A stretch of 64,000 bases of DNA from Phycisphaeraceae bacterium. Lineage in GTDB: Bacteria; Planctomycetota; Phycisphaerae; Phycisphaerales; UBA1924. A model generated the notes under the pieces. That model saw nothing but the letters and a program-made list of their open reading frames with translations, did not search any database and had not been told where the DNA came from. Position 1 is the first letter of the stretch, and every line of letters begins with the position of its first letter. The stretch covers positions 365,661-429,660 of the forward strand of contig JAHBXD010000001.1 in NCBI GenBank assembly GCA_019636695.1, in the 5' to 3' direction. A program made the translations under genes and the position numbers. Shown here one piece after another: positions 1-8,063 of this stretch.

Positions 1-730
1 GCTCAAATCGCTCGAAGACGACCGGCGTGGTTTCAGAACCCCAGACAAGCTTGCCTTCGGCGTCGTAGCCGCGATCGAGCATGATGAGGCGGTCTGGCGA
101 CAGGGTGACGTCGGTCGCCATTTCAAAGGCGTTACCGATGGTGGTGGGGACGCGGCCACCCGATGAGCCTTTGAAGGTGTCTCCGTCTTTGGTCAGCGTG
201 ATGTCCATCGAAGCGATCAGGTTCGACCGCTGGAGGCGAGGGAACGCCTCCGGCGCGGCCCAGAGGCCGGCGAACATGTGCATTGAGTGCTGGTTGACCG
301 AGATCTCGTGGGTGCGGATGCGTGCCTTGCCCCCTGCTTCGAGAATCTGGAATATCGCCTGCCGATACGGGCGATCGGGGGAATCTTCGCGAGAAAGTTC
401 AACGTAGAGGCAGTCGCGGATGCCGCGCAGAATCACTGGAGCAGCATGGATGACCACCCGCGTGCTGCCGCGATTGTCAATGTCGGGTATCGGCTCAACA
501 CTGCGCCACGAGCCGGCAAGCAGCTTGCCGACCTCGCCGACCAGGGGCGTAGACCACTGATATTCGCGCACCGTCCGTGTCGCATCGGCCGGCTCGGTCT
601 GGATCGGAATGTTCTCGGGCCGAACACGCTGGGGTTCGGTCTGGGGCTGCATGGCCGCGGCAAGGGCGGCAACTGCAGCCAACACGCCAACAGAGGCGGC
701 AAGTCGGGTGCGACGACGTGTGCTGAGCAT
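1..730 (-). CDS. CpeT/CpcT-like secreted protein, cut by the window edge
   Basis: The reading frame starts at an ATG at 730 and stays open to base 1, so the C-terminus is missing. AGGAG lies 8 bases before the ATG. The first 27 residues look like a signal peptide (basic start, Ala/Val/Leu-rich core, ending near AAAMQPQ). The body has LLAGSWRSVE, then a stretch with YVEL followed by DRPYRQAIFQI, which matches the layout of the CpeT/CpcT family (a Tyr-Val-Glu strand, then PYRQ). That family contains phycobiliprotein chromophore lyases, but it also has many members in bacteria without phycobilisomes. Export and a planctomycete host argue against a pigment role. It lies 33 bases downstream of mdh on the same strand and is probably cotranscribed. 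The family call is moderate and the function is unknown. Confidence 0.6.
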   Translation of the reverse strand, partial: MLSTRRRTRLAASVGVLAAVAALAAAMQPQTEPQRVRPENIPIQTEPADATRTVREYQWSTPLVGEVGKLLAGSWRSVEPIPDIDNRGSTRVVIHAAPVILRGIRDCLYVELSREDSPDRPYRQAIFQILEAGGKARIRTHEISVNQHSMHMFAGLWAAPEAFPRLQRSNLIASMDITLTKDGDTFKGSSGGRVPTTIGNAFEMATDVTLSPDRLIMLDRGYDAEGKLVWGSETTPVVFERFE

Positions 731-763
731 GGCGTGAACTCCTGCTGATATGCGTGGCGACGG

Positions 764-1732
764 TCAGGCAAGCTCAGGGAAGAGCTTGTTGACAACGGCG
801 ACGAGATCCTTCACGTGCGAAACGCTCTCATCCATGAGTTTCTGTTCTTCGGCGGTCATCTTGAAGGTCACGATCTTCTCGACGCCCTTGCTTCCCAGGA
901 GCGCGGGCACTCCCACGAAATAACCCTTGCCCTTCTGGCCGGTGGCTACACCGAACTCGTCTTCACAATACGCGGCCGAAGGAATGATGCGCTTCTTGTC
1001 CTTAATGATCGCTTCGACCATCTGGATTGTGCCGCTGGCCGGGGCGTAATAGGCGCTGGTGCCCATCAGTTTGACGATCTCGCCTCCGCCGACCTTCGCC
1101 CGCTCCACGAGCGCGTTGATTTTGTCGGCGGGAAGCAGATCGGTGAGCGGGATGCCGTGCACGCTGGTCAGACGCGGCAGCGGCACCATGTCGTCGCCGT
1201 GCCCGCCCAGGAGCAACGCGGAAATATCCTCGACGCTGACGTTCAGCTCCATCGCGATGAACTCGCGGAAGCGGGCGACGTCGAGGGCGCCGGCCTGACC
1301 CATGATGCGGTTCGTCGGGAATCCGGTGACCTTCCACGCCGTGTAGACCATCGCATCGAGCGGATTGCTGACCACGATCACGATCGAATCTGGAGCGAAC
1401 TCGCGGATCTGCTCGCACACGCTCTTGACGATTCCGACGTTGGTCTGGATAAGGTCGTCGCGGCTCATGCCCGGCTTACGGGGAAGCCCCGCCGTTACGA
1501 CGACGACGTCTGAGCCGGCGATGTCCCGATAATCGCTCGTGCCGATGATTTTCGAATCAAAACGCTCGATCGGCCCGCAGCACGCCAGGTCGAGTGCCTT
1601 GCCCTTGGCCACGCCTTCCCTGTCGGGGATATCCAGGAGCACGATGTCTCCCAGTTCCTTGGCTGCCGCCCAGTGGGCGCAGGTCGCTCCGACGTTCCCG
1701 GCTCCGATAATGCTGATCTTGGCCCGACGCAT
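764..1732 (-). CDS. mdh: Malate dehydrogenase (LDH-like type)
   Basis: Cytoplasmic NAD-dependent enzyme interconverting malate and oxaloacetate in the TCA cycle. The 322-residue protein has the Rossmann glycine motif GAGNVG at residues 10-15, the mobile loop GLPRKPGMSRDDL near 82-94 with the substrate arginines, VSNPLD near 121-126, and the catalytic region GGHGDDMVPLP with His178. Length and motifs fit the LDH-like malate dehydrogenases found in many bacteria. The start at 1732 is chosen because GGAGG lies 6 bases before it; an in-frame ATG four codons upstream (1744) overlaps that ribosome binding site. The next gene downstream on the strand is the CpeT-like gene. Malate rather than lactate specificity is inferred from overall resemblance. 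Confidence 0.93.
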   Translation of the reverse strand: MRRAKISIIGAGNVGATCAHWAAAKELGDIVLLDIPDREGVAKGKALDLACCGPIERFDSKIIGTSDYRDIAGSDVVVVTAGLPRKPGMSRDDLIQTNVGIVKSVCEQIREFAPDSIVIVVSNPLDAMVYTAWKVTGFPTNRIMGQAGALDVARFREFIAMELNVSVEDISALLLGGHGDDMVPLPRLTSVHGIPLTDLLPADKINALVERAKVGGGEIVKLMGTSAYYAPASGTIQMVEAIIKDKKRIIPSAAYCEDEFGVATGQKGKGYFVGVPALLGSKGVEKIVTFKMTAEEQKLMDESVSHVKDLVAVVNKLFPELA

Positions 1733-1810
1733 CTGGTCCTCCATATCGGCTTGTTGGGCGCCCTGGTCGTGTCTCGTTCGCAACTCAGCGGCGGAAACAA
1801 CAATAGGAAG

Positions 1811-1834
1811 GCACTCTTGCCGAAGCGGCAATGC
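1811..1834 (-). terminator. Hairpin terminator after the 1867-2706 gene
   Basis: On the minus strand GCA-TTGCCG-CTT-CGGCAA-GAG-TGC forms a stem with a short loop, followed by the T-rich stretch CTTCCTATTGTTGTTT. It sits just past the stop of the unknown gene at 1867 and before mdh, so it would separate the two transcripts. Confidence 0.5.
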
Positions 1835-1866
1835 CCGGCTTTCCCCGGGGTGATGCGATGTATTGA

Positions 1867-2706
1867 TCACATACTCGGGCGTGCCCCGCGAGTTCGCTCG
1901 CAACCGTCGGTGAGGGCGGTGTCAAAAACGACTTCCGTGGCGCGGGCAGGCTCTCCCTGAGCAAACACCGGCAACCGTTGCGGCTCACCCCCAAGGATGA
2001 TCGGCACGAGCAGGGGCTGGCCAGGGTGCAGGCGGTCGTCAAAATCAGTCACGAGATCCCGAACGTGTCCGCCACGGCCTTCGGCATGCTGGCGATAGAC
2101 CTGGCGCATGCCGGAGCGGCGGGTAGGGCCAATGACACTGCCGCCTTCAGTGAATGCAGATGTCAGGGCATCCAGAACTGCCGCGGGGGGACTACCCCCC
2201 TTGGGCATACGGGCGAAGGCGAGGGGGCATCCCGCAAGAAGTTCCCGACCGGGTAAAGCAACGTACAGATCTCCCCGGAAATCCAGTTGAGTCAGGATGG
2301 TGAGCAGTTTGACCGTGTCGGTGATCGCTGGCCATGCCTGGGCCGCCACCCATTCCACGCCGGCTGATCGTGCCCGTGTGACAGCAAGGCGGGCGTCGTC
2401 GATCAGTTCCCGCAACGCATCCGGGAGCATCTGGCCGTGCCAAAGCGCGTGCACTGCCGCGACATGCTTCCCGAGCAGCACTTCTGCACGGTCGACGCCG
2501 AGTGCTCGCTCATCGTTGGGCAGGGTGTCGAGGTCGGCCGCGGCGAACGTGACAGCCTGCAACGCGATGATGTCGGGAACTGCGTGCTTCCAGCGAGCCT
2601 GGGTGTCGGGCAGGGCCAGAGAAGCCTGCGCGAAGTGGGTCCAGTGTGCGAGCAGCGCAGCCCACGTCACGGGTGTCTGGGATGCATCGTTCGCAGGCGA
2701 GGGCAT
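1867..2706 (-). CDS. Conserved-looking cytoplasmic protein of unknown function
   Basis: A 279-residue protein starting at MPSPANDAS; an in-frame ATG at 2754 is less likely because it would run through the GC-rich hairpin at 2727-2774. I do not recognise the family. No signal peptide or membrane span is visible. The composition is that of a soluble globular protein, with a helical N-terminal half rich in Ala, Leu and Trp, and a C-terminal part with LLVPIILGGEPQRLPVFAQGE that reads as buried strands. It stands alone between hairpins on both sides, so it is probably a single-gene transcript. Codon use matches its neighbours. It could be an enzyme, but no catalytic motif stands out. Confidence 0.7.
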   Translation of the reverse strand: MPSPANDASQTPVTWAALLAHWTHFAQASLALPDTQARWKHAVPDIIALQAVTFAAADLDTLPNDERALGVDRAEVLLGKHVAAVHALWHGQMLPDALRELIDDARLAVTRARSAGVEWVAAQAWPAITDTVKLLTILTQLDFRGDLYVALPGRELLAGCPLAFARMPKGGSPPAAVLDALTSAFTEGGSVIGPTRRSGMRQVYRQHAEGRGGHVRDLVTDFDDRLHPGQPLLVPIILGGEPQRLPVFAQGEPARATEVVFDTALTDGCERTRGARPSM

Positions 2707-2726
2707 CGGTCGAGCGTAGAGCGCGC

Positions 2727-2774
2727 GCCGGCAGGGCGCCGGAGGCTCCTCCACCTCCGACGCCCCTGCCCGGC
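2727..2774. terminator. Long imperfect GC hairpin between two minus-strand genes
   Basis: The left arm (2727-2745) pairs with the right arm (2754-2774) with two single-base bulges around an 8-base loop. There is no T-run on either side. Its position directly after the stop of the PEP-CTERM gene at 2791 suggests a transcription stop or an mRNA-stabilising hairpin. Confidence 0.45.
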
Positions 2775-2790
2775 TGTCTGTCGGACGGCT

Positions 2791-3921
2791 TCAGGCCGCT
2801 CGCCGACGTCGCGTGGTGAGCATCGCGCCGATGGCCAGCAGCGTCGCGGTGCCGGGCGTAGGAACGTAGTAGGGAACGGTCGACCAATTCGTGTCGGGGC
2901 CGTACTGGTCAAGACCCTGCGACGGCGACCACTCCGAAGGCGTCTTGGGTACATCAAGATAGAACCGGTTCCGGTTGCCCATCAGGTCATTCCACGCTGT
3001 GCCGTGGTCATTGGCCAGGAAGAAGAGCTGGTCCATCGCGGTCAACCCACCGAGGTTGGCGTACGCGATCATCATGTTGACATCCGTCGCGGCGACGGTC
3101 TGTCCGACCATCGCTGCGGGCGCACCGACCGGTGCTACGCCCGCGCCGTAAAGAACCTGGATGTTCGCGGGCATATACCCATACACCCCGACCAGCATGT
3201 TCCAGGCGTCGACGATCTGCTCGCCGTCGATCGCGTTAGGTTTGCCGCTGTACAGAATCGCAAACTTGTTCGCCGCCGCGACCCCGTGGTTGAATCCGGC
3301 CGCCGCGCCGGCGGCAGTCTGCCCGAACTGTCCGAACTCGATGCCGCCCATCTCATTCGGGCCTCGGTTCGTCGCAGGGTTCGTGCCGAATGGGTCGTAC
3401 CGCCAGGCGTCGTTCGCCGCGTTGAGGTGGTTTGCCCCGCCGCCATTGGCCTGGATGTATGAATCCACCCAGTCGTAGTTGTGGTTGTTGGCGACAGCGG
3501 CAAACGCCAGGCCCGGGCGCACCGGAGCGGCGGCTGCCGGGGGTGTCGATTCGCGGTAATATGCCGGGCGCGACCATTTGGTCGCGGATGTAGCGCTGAT
3601 GTCCCCACCGAGCGCCACCAGATCCTGAATCATGCCGCCGCCGAAGCACTGGCCGAATCCATAGGCCATCTTGACGCCCGCCATGGCGAGCGGCTTGGCG
3701 TAGTTGGCCAGCTCATCGTCCCAGATCGGCTTGCCAGCGGAGGTGCTCAACCCGACATGCCACTGGCTTACCTTCGGCGGGGGGCCGGGGTCGACGATGC
3801 TGCCTTTGTTCTCGTACACCGGCCCGAGGTATGGGGCCTGGGCCAGGGCAGTGCCGACGGCGCCGATGAACAGGCTCAGGGTGGCGAAGGTCCGGATTGT
3901 GCGGTCGGGAATGCGTGGCAT
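2791..3921 (-). CDS. PEP-CTERM protein with a caspase/legumain-like domain in permuted order
   Basis: A 376-residue exported protein. Residues 1-28 form a signal peptide ending in ALAQA. The C-terminus (VPTPGTATLLAIGAML, then RRRR) is a PEP-CTERM-type sorting tail: Pro motif, hydrophobic segment, basic end. Two blocks resemble the halves of a C13/C14 cysteine peptidase fold but in swapped order. Residues 68-122 have GFGQCFGGGMIQDL (Cys92), then a strand and SATKWSRPAYY, like the catalytic-Cys half. Residues 218-312 have FAILYSGKPN, a helix, PANIQVLYGAG, and DQLFFLANDHGTAW (His306), like the catalytic-His half. In normal members the His block comes first. The start has GAGGAG 8 bases upstream. 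Gly and Ala richness between the blocks suggests a flexible linker. Activity is unproven. Confidence 0.75.
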   Translation of the reverse strand: MPRIPDRTIRTFATLSLFIGAVGTALAQAPYLGPVYENKGSIVDPGPPPKVSQWHVGLSTSAGKPIWDDELANYAKPLAMAGVKMAYGFGQCFGGGMIQDLVALGGDISATSATKWSRPAYYRESTPPAAAAPVRPGLAFAAVANNHNYDWVDSYIQANGGGANHLNAANDAWRYDPFGTNPATNRGPNEMGGIEFGQFGQTAAGAAAGFNHGVAAANKFAILYSGKPNAIDGEQIVDAWNMLVGVYGYMPANIQVLYGAGVAPVGAPAAMVGQTVAATDVNMMIAYANLGGLTAMDQLFFLANDHGTAWNDLMGNRNRFYLDVPKTPSEWSPSQGLDQYGPDTNWSTVPYYVPTPGTATLLAIGAMLTTRRRRAA

Positions 3922-4110
3922 CGTGCAATCTCCTCAATACCTTTGATCTTGACTGTGCTCTCCGGCACCGGATCGCATCCAGCCACCTTGAGGAACGCAC
4001 TATGGTCGCGCTGCTCACGCAAAACGGATGAGCCGGCCGGTTTTGCCCATTCTCTCCCCGGCCAAAGAAGGGTGCAGCGCTCCTTGTCCGTGCGGTTCAT
4101 ACGCTCGGGC

Positions 4111-4782
4111 ATGGAGATCGACCCTGCGGGATTGAAAGTCGCGGATCGCTATAAACTGCTGATCGGGTGCATTGTGCCCAGGCCCATTGCCTGGGTGTCG
4201 ACGGTGTCTCTCGATGGGAGAGCCAATCTTGCCCCGTTTTCGTTTTTCGCGGGGGTCGGTTCGGCGCCGATGACGTTGCTGTTTTGCCCGGCGAATCGGG
4301 ACGACGGCACCGAAAAAGACACCCTTCGGAACGCCAAACCCCGAAGCGAGGGGGGTGTCGGAGAATTTGTCGTCAATATCGTGCCCGAGAGGCTGGCCCG
4401 TCAGATGGCCGCGACGGCTGAGCCGCTCGGCCCCCAAGAGAGTGAGTTCGACCTTGCGGGGTTGACTCCGGCTTCCAGTGTCCGGGTTGCCCCGCCCCGG
4501 GTGGCCGAAAGCCCGGTGCACTTTGAATGCCGAACGGTCACGGTTGTACGGACCAACCCCGGGGCGCCCGCCGGTGGGAACATCGTGGTGGGGGAGGTTG
4601 TGCACGTCTCTGTAGAGGATGGCCTTTTGAACGACCGTTTCCATACGGATCCGACCCTGCTCGATGCGATCGGCCGGATGGGTGGGCTGGGGTATTGCCG
4701 AACCCGCGATCGGTTCGAGATGCCCATGGGGAGGGGGGCGCTGGGGGGGCTTGGGGGTGCAACGGATCGCACAAGTTCTTGA
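4111..4782 (+). CDS. Flavin reductase-like (FMN-binding split-barrel) protein
   Basis: A 223-residue protein beginning MEIDPAGL. It has the typical opening of the flavin reductase-like domain, with PRPIAWVSTVSLDG near residues 22-35 and NLAPFSFFAGVGSAP soon after, and a later EFVVNIV segment. Members bind FMN and either supply reduced flavin to a monooxygenase or act as oxidoreductases; the partner here is unknown. The Gly-rich tail (GRGALGGLGG) looks disordered. The frame is open far upstream, but that part is antisense to the PEP-CTERM gene and has no family resemblance, so the ATG at 4111 is preferred. No partner enzyme is adjacent. Confidence 0.85.
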   Translation: MEIDPAGLKVADRYKLLIGCIVPRPIAWVSTVSLDGRANLAPFSFFAGVGSAPMTLLFCPANRDDGTEKDTLRNAKPRSEGGVGEFVVNIVPERLARQMAATAEPLGPQESEFDLAGLTPASSVRVAPPRVAESPVHFECRTVTVVRTNPGAPAGGNIVVGEVVHVSVEDGLLNDRFHTDPTLLDAIGRMGGLGYCRTRDRFEMPMGRGALGGLGGATDRTSS

Positions 4783-4827
4783 AGAAGTTGAGTTGCAGAA
4801 TCAAAAGTGACGAATACTCTTTGACAT

Positions 4828-4899
4828 CCCGCCGCACCGGACTGAACGTGAGGTCCGGACTCCACGCGGCGGGGCCCTTGGCGCCGGGTCGAACCCCGG
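4828..4899 (+). other. Structured GC-rich stretch before the DUF2156-GNAT gene
   Basis: CCCGCCGC (4828-4835) pairs with GCGGCGGG (4866-4873), enclosing CCGGAC/GTCCGG (4837-4842 with 4853-4858). A second hairpin, CCGGG/CCCGG, lies at 4884-4899. It could be the terminator of the flavin reductase gene or a folded leader of the next gene; no T-run follows. GGAGG at 4908-4912 lies downstream, too far from the annotated ATG for a normal ribosome binding site. Confidence 0.4.
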
Positions 4900-4930
4900 G
4901 CCACCCGGAGGTAGGCAATCTCGCCACTCC

Positions 4931-6514
4931 ATGGACACAGAGCTGGGGCTTGATGCAAGCCCCGTTCCCATTCGCCCGGAACACCGGGCGACGTTCGATC
5001 AAGCGTTCACACAACTCAAACAGCCGATTTCAGACTACTCGTTCCCGAGTCTGTTGATGTGGGCCGATGCGCTCAGCCTGCGCGCGGCGAGCATCGATCG
5101 GCATGTGTGCGTATTCAGCGAAGTCTGCGGCGATCTCACGCTGATCATTCCGCCGATTCCGCAACCGGGCGCCACTGAGCGAGACTTGCGACACGCCGTC
5201 GAGAGCGCCTTTGACGTGATGGACGCCCACAACGATCGCCTGGGCGATCGCTCGCGATCACGCATTGAATATGTTTCGGATGAACTGCTGGAGCGATTCC
5301 ACGCAGCGCCGGGGCTTCAACTAAGCGCCACGCCGCTCTGGTCAGACTATGTCTACTCCACGCCGAGCCTGGTGGATCTCTCGGGCGGCGCCCTCAAGAG
5401 CAAGCGCCACGCCCGCGCCAAGTTCATGCGGGAGTTCCCCGGCCACCGCACCGCCGAAATTCGCCGGGAAGATGTCGAACCGTGCGTGACGTTGCTCGAA
5501 CGCTGGGCAAACCGCGGCGACCAGACCCATGAAGGCGAAGTCAACGACACGCATGTCGGCACCGATGTGCTCAGGCATCGCGATCGGCAGTCGACCATCC
5601 GCCTGCTGCGCAGCATGCACGATCTGGCACTCCCGAGCATGGCCCTGTGGGTTGATGATGCGCTCGTCGGGTTTACCATCGGCGAGCAGCTCAGCCCCGG
5701 CCAGGCGATGATCATCGTCGAAAAATGCGATGCTTCGTACGCCGGATCCGCCCAGTTTATATTCAGTGAGTTCTGCCGCCTGCGCTGGTCGAACTTCCCG
5801 GAAACCAACGTCGGCGATGACTGGGGCATTCCGAGCCTGCGCTTTACCAAGCAGAGTTACCGTCCGGTGCGGCTGCTGGCCAAATACACCCTGACCCGCC
5901 AGGCCGTGGTCGTATCGGCGGGCATAAACCTCAACGACATTCCGAACCAGAATCCTCCGCACCGTGTGGAAGCCGCAGCATCCGTTTCGACTGTCGAAAC
6001 GTCATCGCCGAGCGTGACCGTGCGTCCTGCCGTCGTGGCCGATGTGCCCTCGATTCTGGAAATCGAGCGAGCATGCTTCAGCACGCTTGAAGAAACGTTC
6101 AACCGTCGGCAGGTCAAGGCGCTCGTGGTCAATCCGAGGGCGACGGTGTCGGTGGCCGAGGTTGACGGTCGCGTCGTCGGGTGGTCGGTGGGGCTGATGC
6201 GGCAGCATCGACGCACCCGCTCAGGCCGGCTTTATGCGATCGCGATCCATCCTTCGACGCGCGGCCGACGACTGGGGCGGCTGCTCGCCGAGGCAACGTT
6301 GTCGCAGCTTTCAGCGCTGGGTCTTGAGCGGGTCTATCTTGAGGTGCGTGCCGACAATGAACCGGCGATCGGCCTCTATCGAAAACTCGGGTTCGGATTC
6401 AAGAAAGACCTGCCGAACTACTATGGGCACGGCCGACACGGGTTGCGCATGGTTCGAGTCGTCCCGCGTGCGGCGGGTCTTCACGAAGCCTCTCAGGGCC
6501 TGCACGCGACATAG
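4931..6514 (+). CDS. DUF2156 (lysyl-phosphatidylglycerol synthase-like) domain fused to a GNAT acetyltransferase
   Basis: A 527-residue two-domain protein. Residues about 13-330 match the DUF2156/LPG-synthase C-terminal layout: an opening DYSFPSLLMWAD, a middle KSKRHARAKFMREFPG, and GSAQFIFSEFC with NVGDDWGIPSLRFTKQSYRP near the end. This is a double GNAT-like fold that uses aminoacyl-tRNA in relatives. Residues about 362-510 are a separate RimI-like GNAT domain with the acetyl-CoA motif IHPSTRGRRLGRLL (439-452) and EVRADNEPAIGLYRKLGF. A Pro/Ser/Thr-rich linker joins them. No membrane segments are present, unlike full MprF. The last 22 bases overlap the convergent gene at 6493. A role in modifying a peptide, lipid or protein amine is inferred only. 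Confidence 0.8.
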   Translation: MDTELGLDASPVPIRPEHRATFDQAFTQLKQPISDYSFPSLLMWADALSLRAASIDRHVCVFSEVCGDLTLIIPPIPQPGATERDLRHAVESAFDVMDAHNDRLGDRSRSRIEYVSDELLERFHAAPGLQLSATPLWSDYVYSTPSLVDLSGGALKSKRHARAKFMREFPGHRTAEIRREDVEPCVTLLERWANRGDQTHEGEVNDTHVGTDVLRHRDRQSTIRLLRSMHDLALPSMALWVDDALVGFTIGEQLSPGQAMIIVEKCDASYAGSAQFIFSEFCRLRWSNFPETNVGDDWGIPSLRFTKQSYRPVRLLAKYTLTRQAVVVSAGINLNDIPNQNPPHRVEAAASVSTVETSSPSVTVRPAVVADVPSILEIERACFSTLEETFNRRQVKALVVNPRATVSVAEVDGRVVGWSVGLMRQHRRTRSGRLYAIAIHPSTRGRRLGRLLAEATLSQLSALGLERVYLEVRADNEPAIGLYRKLGFGFKKDLPNYYGHGRHGLRMVRVVPRAAGLHEASQGLHAT

Positions 6515-7404
6515 CCGTAATAGTTCATCAGCCAGTCATCCATCTTGAGTTTGACCGCGAAGTTCTGGGGCACCCGATACTCCCCCCCTTGTTCTCCCCA
6601 AGTGTAGATGGAGAAAACAAGATGATCGTCGCGCGTGCTCATGACATCCTGTAACACCACCCAGTGATTGGCACTGGTGAAAATCTGCGAAAGCCGCCCT
6701 CGCCCGGGGCTTTCGGAGACAATGCCGTTGATATCAATGAACAGGCAGACCCGGTGCCCCTTATTGTGCAGCGATACGGCCTCGAGAAAGTTGCCCTTAC
6801 TCTTCGTGAAATACAGGTTCGATTCGTTGAGCACGCTTCCGTACCCGGCCTTGCGGAACCATTCCGCCAGTTCACCAGGAAGCGTGATGCCCGCCAAGGC
6901 GTCTTCGACCTCGTCGTAATCAAAAAACGCGTTCTCCGAGTCGCGAATGCCCGCCAGCGTCACCCAGTCCACAGGCGCGATCTTGCCGCTGGGGTTGTAT
7001 GCCCGGCAGTCCTTCCCGGGTCGAATCCGCAGCTTTCCGAGTGAAGCATCACCCTTCTCAAAGAGTGTCGTCGCGAAGGTGTAGTATCGCTCAGGGTGGT
7101 GGGTCGCCGTAATGAACATCAGCGCGGCGGGGCCGCACAGGCTCGCCCCCCTCTGCGCAATCTGGTGTGCCCCGATGCCCATGCGCTCCTTCGCGCCGCG
7201 ATAGACATCTTCCCGGCTGACCCCGGTGAATGCCGCCGGGCCGGTCGGCAATTCGGGTTCGCCCATCGTGACGGCTGGAGCGATGTTCCAGGCGTTCTCA
7301 TCAAACAGCCCGATCGCGCCTTCCACGCGCTGGCCGAACAAAGATCCTTCCTCCGTCTCTTCCCATCCGAAGGGACCGGGCGATTCAAACGTCGGCTTGG
7401 CCAT
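6493..7404 (-). CDS. Papain-like cysteine-peptidase-fold protein, function unknown
   Basis: A 303-residue protein with no signal peptide, starting at MAKPTFES, with GGAGAG about 10 bases upstream. The strongest clue is RGASLCGPAALMF with Cys90 at the start of a predicted helix, followed much later by SANHWVVLQDV with His247 on a strand. This Cys-Gly-Pro-Ala-Ala and His-Trp-Val-Val pattern is typical of C39/papain-like peptidases and amidases. A strand ending IYTWG (266-270) could hold the third residue. Aromatic and charged residues are commoner than in neighbours. Relatives of this general type include secreted effectors and toxins, but no export signal or immunity gene is visible beside it. 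It is preceded by about 110 bases of spacer. Confidence 0.6.
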   Translation of the reverse strand: MAKPTFESPGPFGWEETEEGSLFGQRVEGAIGLFDENAWNIAPAVTMGEPELPTGPAAFTGVSREDVYRGAKERMGIGAHQIAQRGASLCGPAALMFITATHHPERYYTFATTLFEKGDASLGKLRIRPGKDCRAYNPSGKIAPVDWVTLAGIRDSENAFFDYDEVEDALAGITLPGELAEWFRKAGYGSVLNESNLYFTKSKGNFLEAVSLHNKGHRVCLFIDINGIVSESPGRGRLSQIFTSANHWVVLQDVMSTRDDHLVFSIYTWGEQGGEYRVPQNFAVKLKMDDWLMNYYGYVACRP

Positions 7405-7515
7405 GGGCGGCACTCTCCGAAAAGCACGAGCGCACCCACCCCAGGGCGCGCGGACTAGGCATTGCACAAGCAAGACTACCACGCCGGCCGCAGGCGCGCA
7501 ATACGAAAACAACCC

Positions 7516-8043
7516 TTATCGCCCGATTCGATGAATCCCTCTCGCTCGAATCACCAGCACTTCAGACGATGGCCGCGGACCCACCACGCCGACCGCGATG
7601 ATCTCATCGAGCGGCGAAAAACCCAGCGATGTCAGCTCCGCCTCGATCGGTGTATCCGATGCATCCACCAGCACCACCGTGGCGGTCGCCGCCGTCATCA
7701 ATTCCGGACGTTCGCAGCAGTAATCCCACGGAGTCGGACAGTTGTCCTCGGGATCATCCGCGCATGAGGGTACCGAGGCATCGACAATCAGCACCAGCCC
7801 CGAACCCGCCGCCATCGGGTGCTTGCGACCGCCGATCCGCCCCCGGATCGCCACCGTCTCCCCCTCTTGCGCTTCGGGCTTGAGTTCCAGAACGGTTCTC
7901 GCATCCTTCGGCATCGATGTCAGCAACCATGCCGGAGCCGTGACATCGGTCTTGCCCTTGGGTGATCGCTCACCGCATCCCGCGGCGGTCAGCATGCCCG
8001 CCGCGAGCACGACAGCACATCCTTGAATAAGACCATGCGTCAT
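7516..8043 (-). CDS. Probable lipoprotein, last gene of the export operon
   Basis: A 175-residue protein. The N-terminus (MTHGLIQGCAVVLAAGML, then TAAGC) looks like a lipoprotein signal with Cys23 as the acylated residue, although the -3 position is Ala rather than Leu. The mature part has GETVAIRGRIGG followed by SGLVLIVDAS, suggestive of an OB-like barrel, then a Cys-rich loop with the spacing CADDPEDNCPTPWDYCCE. It starts 20 bases after the second permease gene, so it is almost surely cotranscribed with the ABC system. The acidic, Cys-rich loop could bind a metal. I do not recognise the family. Confidence 0.7.
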   Translation of the reverse strand: MTHGLIQGCAVVLAAGMLTAAGCGERSPKGKTDVTAPAWLLTSMPKDARTVLELKPEAQEGETVAIRGRIGGRKHPMAAGSGLVLIVDASVPSCADDPEDNCPTPWDYCCERPELMTAATATVVLVDASDTPIEAELTSLGFSPLDEIIAVGVVGPRPSSEVLVIRARGIHRIGR

Positions 8044-8063
8044 AAGATCGTCCTTTCCGGCCA

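Noticed and set aside
4828-4930. Possible RNase P RNA or tRNA-like element (GAGGTCCGGACTCC, GGTCGAACCCC)
   Set aside because: The conserved GAAA before the GTCCGG of RNase P is missing, the space before the next gene is far too short for a full RNase P RNA, and no cloverleaf can be drawn for a tRNA.
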